Source of the DNA: Microvirga pudoricolor
GTDB lineage: Bacteria > Pseudomonadota > Alphaproteobacteria > Rhizobiales > Beijerinckiaceae
Direction of reading: 5' to 3'
DNA: 64,000 nt
Assembly: GCF_016892705.1 (NCBI RefSeq)
Contig: NZ_JAFEMB010000006.1
Coordinates: forward strand, 124,001 to 188,000
Shown here: piece after piece, positions 52,769-62,558 of the stretch
Layout of the letters: each line of letters opens with the position of its first letter
Position numbering within the stretch: position 1 is the first letter of the stretch
Program-made: the position numbers and the translations under genes
Notes under the pieces: model-generated
What the model was told of the DNA's origin: nothing
Database searches by the model: none
The model's input: only the letters and a program-made list of their open reading frames with translations

Positions 52769-53107
52769 ATGGAGCGCCCACTTCTCGTCTATACGACGTT
52801 TCCCAACAGCGATGCGGCGCTCTCGGTCGGGGAGGACTTGGTCCGCCGGAAGCTCATCGCCTGCCTGAACGTGCTTCCCGGGATGGCGTCGGTCTACATG
52901 TGGAAAGGGCACGTGGAGCGGAGCCAGGAGGTCGTCGCCATCCTGAAGACCGTGAAGACGCGCCAGGAGGAGGTATACGCGGCCCTCAAGGCGCAGCACC
53001 CCTACGAAACGCCCGTGATCCTGTTCATCGAGCCGGCAGGGGCCGATTCCGGGACCCTGGCTTGGCTCACGGCCTCGACGCTGGCTCCAGAAGCGACGGT
53101 GGGATGA
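52769..53107 (+). CDS. cutA: Divalent cation tolerance protein CutA
   Basis: 112-residue trimeric protein. VYTTFPNSDAALSVGEDLVRRKLIACLNVL and SVYMWKGHVERSQEVVAILKT are hallmarks, with HPYETPVILFI near the C-terminus. Role in copper tolerance is established in E. coli in part, but the biochemical function is open. ATG at 52769. Confidence 0.92.
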   Translation: MERPLLVYTTFPNSDAALSVGEDLVRRKLIACLNVLPGMASVYMWKGHVERSQEVVAILKTVKTRQEEVYAALKAQHPYETPVILFIEPAGADSGTLAWLTASTLAPEATVG

Positions 53108-53109
53108 GG

Positions 53110-53134
53110 CGGGCTGCCCTGGAGGAACAGCCCG
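53110..53134. terminator. Possible weak hairpin between cutA and the metallo-hydrolase gene
   Basis: CGGGCTG (53110-53116) pairs with CAGCCCG (53128-53134), loop of eleven. It follows the cutA stop. No T-tract, so termination is uncertain. Confidence 0.3.
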
Positions 53135-53230
53135 TCGCGTGTCGTGAAATGGCTCCGGAGGGCTGCCCCCGGAGTTGAGGGCATCGTCCTGCGGACGGCC
53201 AAGTCTTGCCGTCCGGCAGGATGAGCCTGC

Positions 53231-54223
53231 TCAGATCACCGGCATCCACTGCACTGGCACGAACTGGAAGCCGCTGCCGTCCTTGGCGATGTGGCCCGTG
53301 GCCGGGAAGGGTGCGTGATAGAAGGCCACCTGGGCCCGTTCGGACGCGGCCATGTCGAGCATGCGATGACGGGTCTTGCGCGCCTGTTCGGCGTCCATGT
53401 CGAAGATGGCGGCCCAGTCGGGGTTGCGGACGAAGAGAGCCGGGTGGTTGGTCACGTCCGACATGATCATCAGCTTGCCATTGCCCGACGAGAGCATATA
53501 GGCCGTGTGGCCCGGCGTGTGGCCGACTGCGTTGACGCTGGTCAGGCCCGGAACTACCTCCTTGTCCCACCCGTAGCGCTTCACGTCGGCGGCGTTGGGG
53601 CCGAAAACCCGTCGGACGGACTGGAAGGCGCCCTTCATGGCCTCGGGCGCCTGGTTCATCCGGGCGTCGTCCATCCAGAAGGCCCACTCGGCCTCCGGAA
53701 CCGCTATTTCCGCCTTGGGGAATGTCGGGTTGCCGTCCTTGCCCCGCAGGCCGTTGATGTGGTCGCCGTGGAAATGGCTGATCACCACGTTCGTCACCTG
53801 GGACGGGTCGAAGCCGGCTGCGCGGAAGTTTTTCATCCAGTTGCCGGAGGTCGGGCTGCCGAACTCGCCGTTGCCCGTATCGATCACGGTCACGCGGTCG
53901 CCCTGCCGCAGGACGAGGCCAGTGAACGTAATGGGGAGCGCGTCCGTGGGCAGGAAAGCCTCGGCGGCCGCCTTCTGCACGGCGGCCAGCTCCGCATTCT
54001 TGATGAAGCCCTCAAGCGGCCGCTTCGCGAAACCGTCGTTCACGGCGGTGACTTCGATGTCTCCCACCTTGTAGCGATAGAAGCCCGGCGCCTGGGCGCT
54101 CGGGGAGCCCATGCCGGAGGGTTGGGACGTTGCGGGGGTCGATTGTGCCAAGGCGAATTCTCCAAACGGGGTCGCCATCGCGAGGGCTGTGCCTGCGAGG
54201 ACCGAGCGGCGTGTCATGGACAT
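53231..54223 (-). CDS. Tat-exported MBL-fold metallo-hydrolase
   Basis: 330-residue precursor. Twin-arginine signal MSMTRRSVLAGTALAMATPFG is followed by a cleavage around ALAQS. The metallo-beta-lactamase core has HxHxDH in VISHFHGDHINGL, further metal His in HTPGHTAYML and MSDVTNHPALF. Quorum-quenching lactonases and other periplasmic esterases belong to the family. The ATG at 54223 has GGAGAGAA upstream. Confidence 0.9.
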   Translation of the reverse strand: MSMTRRSVLAGTALAMATPFGEFALAQSTPATSQPSGMGSPSAQAPGFYRYKVGDIEVTAVNDGFAKRPLEGFIKNAELAAVQKAAAEAFLPTDALPITFTGLVLRQGDRVTVIDTGNGEFGSPTSGNWMKNFRAAGFDPSQVTNVVISHFHGDHINGLRGKDGNPTFPKAEIAVPEAEWAFWMDDARMNQAPEAMKGAFQSVRRVFGPNAADVKRYGWDKEVVPGLTSVNAVGHTPGHTAYMLSSGNGKLMIMSDVTNHPALFVRNPDWAAIFDMDAEQARKTRHRMLDMAASERAQVAFYHAPFPATGHIAKDGSGFQFVPVQWMPVI

Positions 54224-54314
54224 GGGGCGTTCTCTCCGGTCGAACAGGCGGGATGCTAGAAGTGAAGCCCGCCCCTTCAAGGGATCTAAGCTTCACGATT
54301 GAGCGAGCTTGGCC

Positions 54315-55121
54315 TTACTCGGTCGCATCCGGCTGAGAAAGATGGTGCAGGACGATGCCGCTGGTGGTGGCAACGTTCAGCGAATCGAAGCCGCCGCTCA
54401 TGGGGATGGTGACGGTGCGCGTCTCCTGGAGAACCTCCTGTGGCAGCCCGGGTCCCTCCGCACCGAGAAGAACCGCCGTCCGGGGCGCCCGGCGCACCTC
54501 GCTCAGGCGGAGCGAGCCCGCGGGCGAGAGGGCGATCACGTCGAATCCGGCCTCCCTCAGGAGCCGAACCATGTCGGTCGCGTGCGGAACCCTCAGGAAC
54601 GGCACCCTTAGCGCCCCGCCGACGGAGACGCGAATCGCCTTGCGGTACAGGGGATCGCAGCTCTCGCCGTCGAGCAGAACGGCATCGGCACCGAAGGCTG
54701 CCGCATTCCGGAAGATGCCGCCGACATTGTCGTGATTGGCCAGTCCCACGAGACCCACGACCAGAGCGCGGCGAGGCAGTCGCGCCAGAAAGTCAGCGGG
54801 CTCCTTCTCGGGGCCACGCCGCCCGAGGGCCAGAACCCCGCGATGGATCGGAAATCCCACGATGGCGTCCATTACGGGCCGGCCTGCCACGTAGACCGGT
54901 ATCTCGGCCGGGATTCCGGCGAGGAGCTCGGCCAGGGAATCGATCCGGTTCTCGCCGATCAGCAGCGATTCGACCTCGAAGCGGGATTGCGAGAGCAGGA
55001 CCCTCAGGACCACTTCGCCCTCGGCGATGAAGCGATCCTGCCGGCCGACGAGGTCGCGTTCCCTGACGGAGCGATAGGGCTCGATCCGGACGTCTGTCGG
55101 GTCGCTAACGGTGTGACGCAT
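54315..55121 (-). CDS. SpoU-family rRNA/tRNA 2'-O-methyltransferase
   Basis: 268-residue SPOUT enzyme. Motif 1 LVGLANHDNVGGIFRNAAAFG, motif 2 AVLLGAEGPGLPQEVL and motif 3 MSGGFDSLNVATTSGIVL give the SAM knot and the catalytic Arg. A substrate-binding N-terminal domain (L30e-like) occupies about residues 1-100. The precise nucleotide is unknown. ATG at 55121; a longer frame to 55175 is not conserved. Confidence 0.88.
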   Translation of the reverse strand: MRHTVSDPTDVRIEPYRSVRERDLVGRQDRFIAEGEVVLRVLLSQSRFEVESLLIGENRIDSLAELLAGIPAEIPVYVAGRPVMDAIVGFPIHRGVLALGRRGPEKEPADFLARLPRRALVVGLVGLANHDNVGGIFRNAAAFGADAVLLDGESCDPLYRKAIRVSVGGALRVPFLRVPHATDMVRLLREAGFDVIALSPAGSLRLSEVRRAPRTAVLLGAEGPGLPQEVLQETRTVTIPMSGGFDSLNVATTSGIVLHHLSQPDATE

Positions 55122-55290
55122 GGCTGCCCTCTCGAACGATCCCGCTTTAGCGCCTCGAACCTGAACAGGGAACACGGCATCGGGAGAACGCTCCCGTTCG
55201 TAGCCGTTCTTTGGAACCTCCCCATCCGAGGCCGGTTAGCCCCTCAGGCAGACCCATGCGGTCGATCGGTCATGCGACAGGAGTATCGAG

Positions 55291-55452
55291 ATGGAAGGTC
55301 TATTGTGGGGGCTCGTCATCGTGGGAGGCCCGATCCTGCTCGGCCTTGCAGTGTTTTTCTTCGGACAGCGCCAGCGCCGTTTGACCCAGAGCGAAAAGCA
55401 GGCGTCACAGCAGGCGACCCGCGAGAACTGGGGCAAGGAGCAGATCCGCTAG
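55291..55452 (+). CDS. Small membrane protein (53 residues)
   Basis: ATG 55291 to TAG 55450 encodes MEGLLWGLVIVGGPILLGL followed by AVFFFGQRQRRLTQSEK and a charged glutamine-rich tail. The N-terminal 28 residues form one transmembrane helix. AGGAG at 55279 is at ideal spacing. Short proteins of this form (helix plus basic or polar tail) occur widely in Hyphomicrobiales. Function unknown. Confidence 0.7.
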   Translation: MEGLLWGLVIVGGPILLGLAVFFFGQRQRRLTQSEKQASQQATRENWGKEQIR

Positions 55453-55506
55453 GAGACATTGGAGGGCGTCTGTCGTGCCCGGACACGGCACTCGGTGGAT
55501 GGAATA

Positions 55507-55581
55507 TGGTGCCGGCGGAGAGGATCGAACTCCCGACCTTCGGTTTACAAAACCGCTGCACTACCGCTGTGCTACGCCGGC
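55507..55581 (-). tRNA. tRNA-Thr (TGT)
   Basis: Acceptor GCCGGCG pairs with CGCCGGC, anticodon loop TTTGTAA gives TGT, and the T-arm is GGGAGTTCGATCCTC. The 3' CCA is encoded. In E. coli a Thr-TGT tRNA sits just before tRNA-Tyr, tRNA-Gly and tuf; here it lies about 3.6 kb away and on the opposite strand. Confidence 0.96.
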
Positions 55582-55842
55582 TGATCGAACATTCGGTTGG
55601 AAATGTTCGCTCGGTCAAAATCCGGCAACCACAGGTGTCCAGCCGGATTCGATCATGTGTGTGCGACATCCCACGTCCCTGAGTGAACGAGCACAAGCTC
55701 GGCGACACGAAGGGCTGTGTGTGAAACGGCACGAAGGTTCCCCTTAGCATCAAAATAAAGTGCGCTTCAACACCGCAACCAAGCGGGATCTCGGGAATTA
55801 TCGTCCGACGTTGATTTTCTCGGGACATTCCAGGGGGTTACA

Positions 55843-56115
55843 GTGACATTTTATTCGATCCGGGCGGGCCTCGCGGCGCTCGCGGGCCTGGCGGTCGCTT
55901 TCGGTCTGATGGCCTTCGCCGAACCGGCCCGCGCGGGCCATGGCCTCGAGCACAAGGCCATTGCTCAGGCCCAAGAGGCGATGGCGGCCAAGGATCCACA
56001 GACGACGTCGTCGATCACCACCGACGAGCTTCCCTCGAACTGCCAGCGCTCGCGCAAGAAGCTCTGGGTGCAGGACGAAGGCTGGATCGTTCGCAAGGTT
56101 ACCACCTGCTATTGA
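55843..56115 (+). CDS. Small secreted protein, hypothetical
   Basis: 90-residue protein. Signal peptide from MTFYSIRAGLAALAGLAVAF to about residue 31 (AEPARA). The mature part (GHGLEHKAIAQAQEAMAAK...) is helical and ends CQRSRKKLWVQDEGWIVRKV with two Cys. It is an export candidate without named domain. Initiation at GTG 55843 after AGGGGG. It is followed by a terminator. Confidence 0.65.
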   Translation: MTFYSIRAGLAALAGLAVAFGLMAFAEPARAGHGLEHKAIAQAQEAMAAKDPQTTSSITTDELPSNCQRSRKKLWVQDEGWIVRKVTTCY

Positions 56116-56143
56116 TCGGCCCAGAGCCAGGTCGCCCAAGCGA

Positions 56144-56172
56144 AAAGCCCCGCCGGTGGCGGGGCTTTCCAT
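56144..56172. terminator. Bidirectional intrinsic terminator
   Basis: Perfect 11-bp stem AAAGCCCCGCC / GGCGGGGCTTT (56144-56154 and 56158-56168), three-base loop. A-tract before and T-rich stretch after let it work for both the secreted-protein gene and the convergent transporter gene. Confidence 0.9.
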
Positions 56173-56209
56173 TTTGACGCATCGTCAGACATTACATGTC
56201 TTGCGGGCC

Positions 56210-57925
56210 TCAGCGACGAGCCGTGCCCTCGAAGGTCATGATGTCACGGTCCTTGGTCTCCGGCACGAACAGGAGGCCGACCACGAAGGTGATCATGGCG
56301 ATGACGATCGGGTACCACAGGCCATAATAGATATCGCCGGTCGCGGCCACCATGGCGAAGGCCGTGGGTGGCAGCAAGCCGCCGAACCAGCCATTGGCGA
56401 TATGGTAGGGCAGGGACATGGCGGTATAGCGGATGCGGGTCGGGAAGAATTCGACCAGGGCCGCCGCGATCGGGCCGTAGACCATCGTGACGTAGATCAC
56501 CAGGATGGTGAGGATGCCGATGGCCTTGAGCGCCTGCGCGTTGCCCAAGGCAGCGAAGAACCCGCTGACCTTCACGATGCTCGGATCGCCAGCTTTCGGA
56601 TAGCCCGCCACGGACGCAGCCTCGGTGAAGGCTGTGATGTTGGCCGGAATGGCCGGAGCTACGGGCGCCTCGGTGCCGTTGAAGGTAACCTTCGTGGGCG
56701 TACCGGCGGCACCGGGGACCAACTCGTACTTCACGGCCGAGCGGGCAAGAGCCACGCGGGCCACGTCGCAGGGAGCCGTGAAGGTACGGATGCCGACCGG
56801 GTCGAACACCGAGCCGCAGGTGGCGGGATCGGCCACGACCTGGACCTTCACCGTTTCCAGCGCCTGTTCCAGGCGCGGGCTGACCACGCCGGTGAGGGCA
56901 TGGAAGAGCGGGAAGTAGGTGATCGCGGCGATCAGGCAGCCGCCGAGAATCACCGGCTTACGGCCGATCTTGTCGGACAGGGCGCCGAAGAACACGAAGC
57001 CGCCGGTGCCGATGATCAGCGAGTAGGCGATCAGCACGTTCGAGGTCAGCAGGTCGACCTTGAGGATGCTCTGGAGGAAGAACAGGGCGTAGAACTGGCC
57101 CGTGTACCACACCACGGCCTGACCGATGGCGAGGCCGACCAAGGCGATGAGCACCATCTTCATGTTCGGCCAATGACCGAATGCTTCCTTCAGCGGAGCC
57201 TTCGACTGGGTCCCTTCCTCCTTCATCTTCTTGAAGGCAGGCGATTCGTTCATCTGGAGACGAATCCAGACCGAGATGGCGAGCAGCAGCACCGAAAGCA
57301 GGAACGGAATGCGCCAGCCGGCGATGGGCCAGCCCTCACCGGTCTGGAAGCCTTGCTCGCCCATCCACGTGCGCAGCACGAGGATCACGACGAGGGAAAG
57401 CAGAAGGCCCACGGTCGCCGTGATCTGGATGAAGCTCGTGTAGAAACCCCGGCGTCCGACGGGTGCGTGCTCGGCCACGTAGACCGCCGCGCCGCCATAC
57501 TCGCCGCCCAGGGCGAGACCCTGGAGCATGCGCAGGGCGATGAGGATGACGGGTGCGATCCAGCCGATCTGGTTGTAGCTCGGCAGCAGGCCGACCAGGA
57601 AGGTCGAGAAGCCCATGATCAGGATGGTCACGAGGAAGGTGTATTTGCGGCCGACGAGGTCGCCGATCCGCCCAAAGAAGATCGCGCCGAAGGGACGGAC
57701 CAGGAAGCCGGCCGCGAAGGCCAGGAGGGCAAAGACGTTACGGGTCGTGACGTCGAAGGCCGAGAAGAACTGGGCTCCGATGATCGTGGCCAAGGAGCCG
57801 TAGAGATAAAAATCGTACCATTCGAAGACCGTGCCGAGGGAGGAGGCCAGAATGACCTTCCTTTCCTCCTTGGTCATGGGGCGGGGCGAGGCCGCCGTCC
57901 CTGGACTGGCTGTAACTGTCGCCAT
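56210..57925 (-). CDS. MHS-family (MFS) transporter with large extra loop
   Basis: 571-residue membrane protein of the metabolite:H+ symporter family (ProP/KgtP-like). Motifs seen are LGTVFEWYDFYLYGSLATIIG near the first helix, GRIGDLVGRKYTFL, RMLQGLALGGEYGGAAVY and DKIGRKPVIL. A hydrophilic segment at about residues 346-465 with Cys370 and Cys386 is inserted between C-terminal helices; many members lack it. Substrate could be an osmolyte or organic acid. ATG 57925 has AGGG upstream. Confidence 0.9.
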   Translation of the reverse strand: MATVTASPGTAASPRPMTKEERKVILASSLGTVFEWYDFYLYGSLATIIGAQFFSAFDVTTRNVFALLAFAAGFLVRPFGAIFFGRIGDLVGRKYTFLVTILIMGFSTFLVGLLPSYNQIGWIAPVILIALRMLQGLALGGEYGGAAVYVAEHAPVGRRGFYTSFIQITATVGLLLSLVVILVLRTWMGEQGFQTGEGWPIAGWRIPFLLSVLLLAISVWIRLQMNESPAFKKMKEEGTQSKAPLKEAFGHWPNMKMVLIALVGLAIGQAVVWYTGQFYALFFLQSILKVDLLTSNVLIAYSLIIGTGGFVFFGALSDKIGRKPVILGGCLIAAITYFPLFHALTGVVSPRLEQALETVKVQVVADPATCGSVFDPVGIRTFTAPCDVARVALARSAVKYELVPGAAGTPTKVTFNGTEAPVAPAIPANITAFTEAASVAGYPKAGDPSIVKVSGFFAALGNAQALKAIGILTILVIYVTMVYGPIAAALVEFFPTRIRYTAMSLPYHIANGWFGGLLPPTAFAMVAATGDIYYGLWYPIVIAMITFVVGLLFVPETKDRDIMTFEGTARR

Positions 57926-58175
57926 GAGCAATTCCCTTCTGAAGTTCACCATCGGCCCGGTTTTCCGGGCCTTGTCGTATGGTTCTGAGGGTTTGATGCT
58001 GAACGCTTCGGGCCAAACGGCCGGACGCGCAGCGGACAAACTTCATCGTCGGGAAAGCTAACGCCGGACGGTTTCTATACAATTCCCAATTCGTATTTGC
58101 GACTTCAGTCTAAGGTTAGGTGCTTCTCTTCGTACAATTCACAGGCAGCATATACTTTAGCTGCAGCTCGATTGC

Positions 58176-59006
58176 TTAAGCGCCGCCGCGCTGCAGGCCC
58201 CGGGTGACCGCATAGAGGGCGATGGCGGCGGCGTTCGATACGTTGAGGCTCTTGATGGCTCCGGGCATGTCGAGACGGCCGACGGTGTCGCAGCAATCCC
58301 GGGTCCGCTGGCGCAGGCCCTTGCCCTCGGACCCGAGAACCAGCACGACGGGAGCTCTGAGGGTCATTTCGTCGATCTGCCCGTCCCCATCCGAGTCGAG
58401 GCCGATCCGTTGGAATCCGCGCTCTCCCAGGGTCGTAAGGGCATCCCCGAGGTTACGCACGACGAGGAACGGCACGTGCTCGAGGCCCCCCGAGGCGGAT
58501 TTAGCGAGCACGCCCGTGGCGGCCGGGCTGTGCCGGGCTGTTGTGATGATCGCCTCCACGTCGAAGGCCGCGGCGCTGCGCACGATGGCGCCCACATTGT
58601 GCGGGTCCGTGATCTGGTCGAGGGCCAGAACCACGCGCTCGCCGCTGAGGGTATCGAGGGTGGGCGAGACGAGGGGATCGGCTTCCAGGTAGAGACCCTG
58701 GTGGACCGCATCGGGCTCGACGAGACGGTTGATCTCGTCCGGCCGGACGATCTCGGGCTGAAGCGGCAGCGGGACTCCCAGTTCTTCCTCGAGGCGGCGC
58801 AGGGAGTTTTCCGTGGCCAGGAGGCGGTGCAGCTTGCGCTTGCCGTTGCGTAAAGCTTCGGCCACCGGATGCCAGCCGTAGAGAATCGTCGGTCCGTCCG
58901 GGTCATGCTGGCGCCGGGGACCGGCGTCGCGGCGGCCTCCCTTGCCGGCAGGGCGCCCGGAGGGTCGGCCGAACCGGGGTTTCCGGGAGTAGGGGCGCTC
59001 GCTCAT
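58176..59006 (-). CDS. rlmB: 23S rRNA (guanosine-2251-2'-O)-methyltransferase RlmB
   Basis: 276-residue SpoU enzyme. The N-terminal about 45 residues (MSERPYSRKPRFGRPSGRPA) are a basic unstructured tail. LYGWHPVAEALRN starts the L30e-like domain. SPOUT motifs are ALDQITDPHNVGAIVRSAAAF, LVLGSEGKGLRQ and MPGAIKSLNVSNAAAIALY. It lies next to tRNA-Tyr as usual in alphaproteobacteria. ATG at 59006. Confidence 0.92.
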   Translation of the reverse strand: MSERPYSRKPRFGRPSGRPAGKGGRRDAGPRRQHDPDGPTILYGWHPVAEALRNGKRKLHRLLATENSLRRLEEELGVPLPLQPEIVRPDEINRLVEPDAVHQGLYLEADPLVSPTLDTLSGERVVLALDQITDPHNVGAIVRSAAAFDVEAIITTARHSPAATGVLAKSASGGLEHVPFLVVRNLGDALTTLGERGFQRIGLDSDGDGQIDEMTLRAPVVLVLGSEGKGLRQRTRDCCDTVGRLDMPGAIKSLNVSNAAAIALYAVTRGLQRGGA

Positions 59007-59188
59007 GGTCGAATCTCTGCACTGATGTCCGGTGCGCATATCACAGCCATGGCAAAAGTCTCGGCACGATGTTGGTTTTGACGGTTGACACCGTTCGAGC
59101 AGGTCACCATAAGGGCGCCCACGGCTGGCGGGCTTCGGTTCGCTGGTCGGGTGAACGGCCCTGGCGCTGTGCGTTACGGTTGGCTCAT

Positions 59189-59273
59189 GGGGGAATGTCC
59201 CGAGCGGCAAAGGGGGCGGACTGTAAATCCGCTGGCTACGCCTTCGTAGGTTCGAGTCCTACTTCCCCCACCA
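59189..59273 (+). tRNA. tRNA-Tyr (GTA)
   Basis: Class II tRNA with acceptor GGGGGAA / TTCCCCC, anticodon loop CTGTAAA giving GTA, long variable arm, T-loop GTAGGTTCGAGTCCTAC and encoded CCA. Confidence 0.97.
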
Positions 59274-59306
59274 CCCAACGCCCACTATGTTAGGATTGGC
59301 GTTCGA

Positions 59307-59380
59307 GCGGGTGTAGCTCAATGGTAGAGCAGCAGCCTTCCAAGCTGAATACGAGGGTTCGATTCCCTTCACCCGCTCCA
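59307..59380 (+). tRNA. tRNA-Gly (TCC)
   Basis: Acceptor GCGGGTG / CACCCGC, D-arm AGCTCAATGGTAGAGC, anticodon loop CTTCCAA giving TCC, T-arm GAGGGTTCGATTCCCTT, and CCA encoded. It lies 33 bp after tRNA-Tyr. Confidence 0.97.
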
Positions 59381-59713
59381 ACGGCCCTTCCTTCAAATCC
59401 TGCCCAATCCAGCTAAGCCCCCCTCGCAGAATTTCTTGATTCGCAAGGAATGTGATCGGTAGCGGCTGGAGTTCCGCTTCCTGCCGGGCGGCCGGCGGCC
59501 CGTGGGGCGATCTTGCAATTTGCCGGGTTGATCCCCTCATTAGGCGCAGGCGGGGCGCGTCGGCGTCCTCATTCGGCCCGGGCGGTCTCAGACGGATGGC
59601 TTCTTCAGCCCTTCATGGACCGATTTCGAAATTGGCTCTTGCGCAAAGAGCATAACCGCAATATCGGGACGCCCTGAGTTTTTTCGTTCCTGGCCTCTGT
59701 AAGGTAGAAATCA
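59381..59713. other. Leader region of tuf
   Basis: 333 bp between tRNA-Gly and tuf. There is a short palindrome GCTCTT (59635) / AAGAGC (59651), loop of five. I see no second tRNA, gene or clear promoter. Since the tRNAs and tuf are often one transcript, the region may be processed leader RNA. Confidence 0.45.
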
Positions 59714-60904
<1,191 letters not shown>

Positions 60905-60911
60905 TAGGTTC

Positions 60912-60934
60912 CAGGGGGCGGCATGCGCCCCCTG
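60912..60934 (+). terminator. Hairpin between tuf and tRNA-Trp
   Basis: Nine-pair stem CAGGGGGCG / CGCCCCCTG, loop GCATG, without T-tract, five bases after the tuf stop. It may be a partial terminator or a mark for tRNA-Trp processing. Confidence 0.5.
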
Positions 60935-60945
60935 TGATCCGCCGG

Positions 60946-61022
60946 AGGAGTGTAGCTCAATCGGCTAGAGCACCGGTCTCCAAAACCGGGGGTTGGGGGT
61001 TCGAGTCCCTCCACTCCTGCCA
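60946..61022 (+). tRNA. tRNA-Trp (CCA)
   Basis: Acceptor AGGAGTG / CACTCCT, anticodon stem CCGGT / ACCGG with loop CTCCAAA giving CCA, T-arm GGGGGTTCGAGTCCCTC, encoded 3' CCA. Its place between tuf and secE is conserved in proteobacteria. Confidence 0.97.
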
Positions 61023-61180
61023 GCGGATCGACAAAGGCGGCGCCTTGGTTTATAGAGGCGCCCGAAATCGAAGACATTCGATCGGTGGCGCGAAGCTCGA
61101 AACGGCTTCGCGCCCCTTCAATTTGGGCCATATGGAGCCCACCAGAGGACGTTCCGAGGCCCAGGCCCGGACGGAGCGAA

Positions 61181-61378
61181 ATGGCGAAGACGAACCCGTT
61201 TGACTTTATACAGCAGGTCCGCTCGGAGGCCGCCAAGGTCACCTGGCCGACGCGCAAGGAAACGATGATCACGACCGCCATGGTGTTTCTGATGGTGGTG
61301 GTGGCGAGCGTGTTCTTCCTGGTGGTCGATCAGGTGATCGGCTGGGGCGTTCGCATGATCCTCGGCGCTGGCGGTTAG
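61181..61378 (+). CDS. secE: Preprotein translocase subunit SecE
   Basis: 65-residue single-helix SecE. MAKTNPFDFIQQVRSEAAKVTWPTRKE is the amphipathic cytoplasmic helix with the conserved VTWPTRKE motif. One transmembrane helix follows. ATG 61181 is the start; a longer frame from 61085 is not conserved. Followed by nusG at 11 bp. Confidence 0.95.
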   Translation: MAKTNPFDFIQQVRSEAAKVTWPTRKETMITTAMVFLMVVVASVFFLVVDQVIGWGVRMILGAGG

Positions 61379-61389
61379 GAGCGGATACG

Positions 61390-61923
61390 ATGACGAAGCG
61401 CTGGTACATCGTCCACGCTTACTCGAATTTCGAGAACAAGGTCGCTCAGTCCATCAAGGACCAGGCCGCACAGCGTGGCCTTGAGGACAAGTTCGAAGAG
61501 GTCATGGTGCCGACCGAGAAGGTCGTCGAAGTGCGCCGCGGCCGCAAGGTCGATGCGGAGCGCAAGTTCTTCCCGGGCTATGTGCTCGTGAAGTGCGACC
61601 TCACCGACGAGGTCTACCACCTCATCAAGAACACCCCGAAGGTGACGGGCTTCCTGGGCGCCGACAAGTCCAAGCCGGTCCCGATCCCGGACCGCGAAGC
61701 GGAGCGGATCAAGGGCCAGGTGGCCGAGGGCGTCGACCGCCCGAAGCCCTCCGTCAGCTTCGAGATCGGCGAGCAGGTGCGCGTCTCGGACGGCCCGTTC
61801 GCCTCGTTCAACGGCGTCGTCGAGGAAGTCGACGAGTCCCGGGCCCGCCTCAAGGTGGCGGTGTCCATCTTCGGCCGCGCCACGCCGGTCGAACTCGAAT
61901 ACGCTCAGGTCGATAAGGTCTGA
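61390..61923 (+). CDS. nusG: Transcription termination/antitermination factor NusG
   Basis: 177-residue protein. The NGN domain (WYIVHAYSNFENKVAQSI, KFFPGYVLVKCDLTDEVYHLIKNTPKVTGFLG) and the C-terminal KOW domain (EIGEQVRVSDGPFASFNGVVEEV) are complete. It binds RNA polymerase, Rho and ribosomal S10. Confidence 0.97.
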   Translation: MTKRWYIVHAYSNFENKVAQSIKDQAAQRGLEDKFEEVMVPTEKVVEVRRGRKVDAERKFFPGYVLVKCDLTDEVYHLIKNTPKVTGFLGADKSKPVPIPDREAERIKGQVAEGVDRPKPSVSFEIGEQVRVSDGPFASFNGVVEEVDESRARLKVAVSIFGRATPVELEYAQVDKV

Positions 61924-61927
61924 TCGT

Positions 61928-62010
61928 CGGCGAGTGGCGAAGGGTGAGCGGCGAATGGCGGGCTAACGCCCCATTCGCCCTTCGCCAGTCACCGCTCGCT
62001 CTCACCCGCG
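61928..62010. repeat. Palindromic intergenic repeat between nusG and rplK
   Basis: Imperfect inverted repeat with arms containing TGGCGAAGGG and GCGAATGG (left) and CCATTCGCCCTTCGCCA (right). The left arm also contains two direct GGCGA-type units. It resembles the 'GCGAATGGCGAGTGGCGAA' repeat family seen between genes in Methylobacteriaceae. It lies within the nusG-rplK operon leader without terminator T-tract. Confidence 0.6.
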
Positions 62011-62118
62011 GGAGGCCTGCCCGGTTGCCAGCCGGGCCTTCAAGGGGCCGCACCGCGATCTGCAACCGCCACTCCGTCCGGCCGGCTCCGGAGGGATGGT
62101 TTATAGGGAAGCAGCCAC

Positions 62119-62547
62119 ATGGCTAAGAAAATCTCGGGCTACGTCAAGCTCCAGGTCCCCGCCGGCGCCGCCAATCCGTCGCCGCCGATCGGCCCCGCTC
62201 TCGGTCAGCGCGGTCTGAACATCATGGAATTCTGCAAGGCCTTCAATGCGAAGACCGCGCAGATGGAAAAGGGCACCCCGATCCCGGTGATCATCACCGC
62301 GTATCAGGACCGTTCCTTCACCTTCGAGATGAAGCAGCCCCCGGTCTCCTTCTTCCTCAAGAAGGCCGCCAAGCTCGACAAGGGGTCCCAGACTCCTGGC
62401 AAGGGCAACACGGTCGGTAAGGTGACCCAAGACCAGATCCGCGAGATCGCCGAGAAGAAGATGGCCGATCTCAACTGCGACAGCGTCGAATCCGCCATGG
62501 CTATGATCGCCGGCTCCGCCCGGTCGATGGGCATGGAAGTGGCGTAA
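62119..62547 (+). CDS. rplK: Ribosomal protein L11
   Basis: 142-residue large-subunit protein: [43 protein letters not shown] and the C-terminal rRNA-binding segment [11 protein letters not shown]. Binds the GTPase-associated center of 23S rRNA. ATG at 62119. Only 11 bp to rplA. Confidence 0.97.
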   Translation: MAKKISGYVKLQVPAGAANPSPPIGPALGQRGLNIMEFCKAFNAKTAQMEKGTPIPVIITAYQDRSFTFEMKQPPVSFFLKKAAKLDKGSQTPGKGNTVGKVTQDQIREIAEKKMADLNCDSVESAMAMIAGSARSMGMEVA

Positions 62548-62558
62548 GGAGAGGCACG

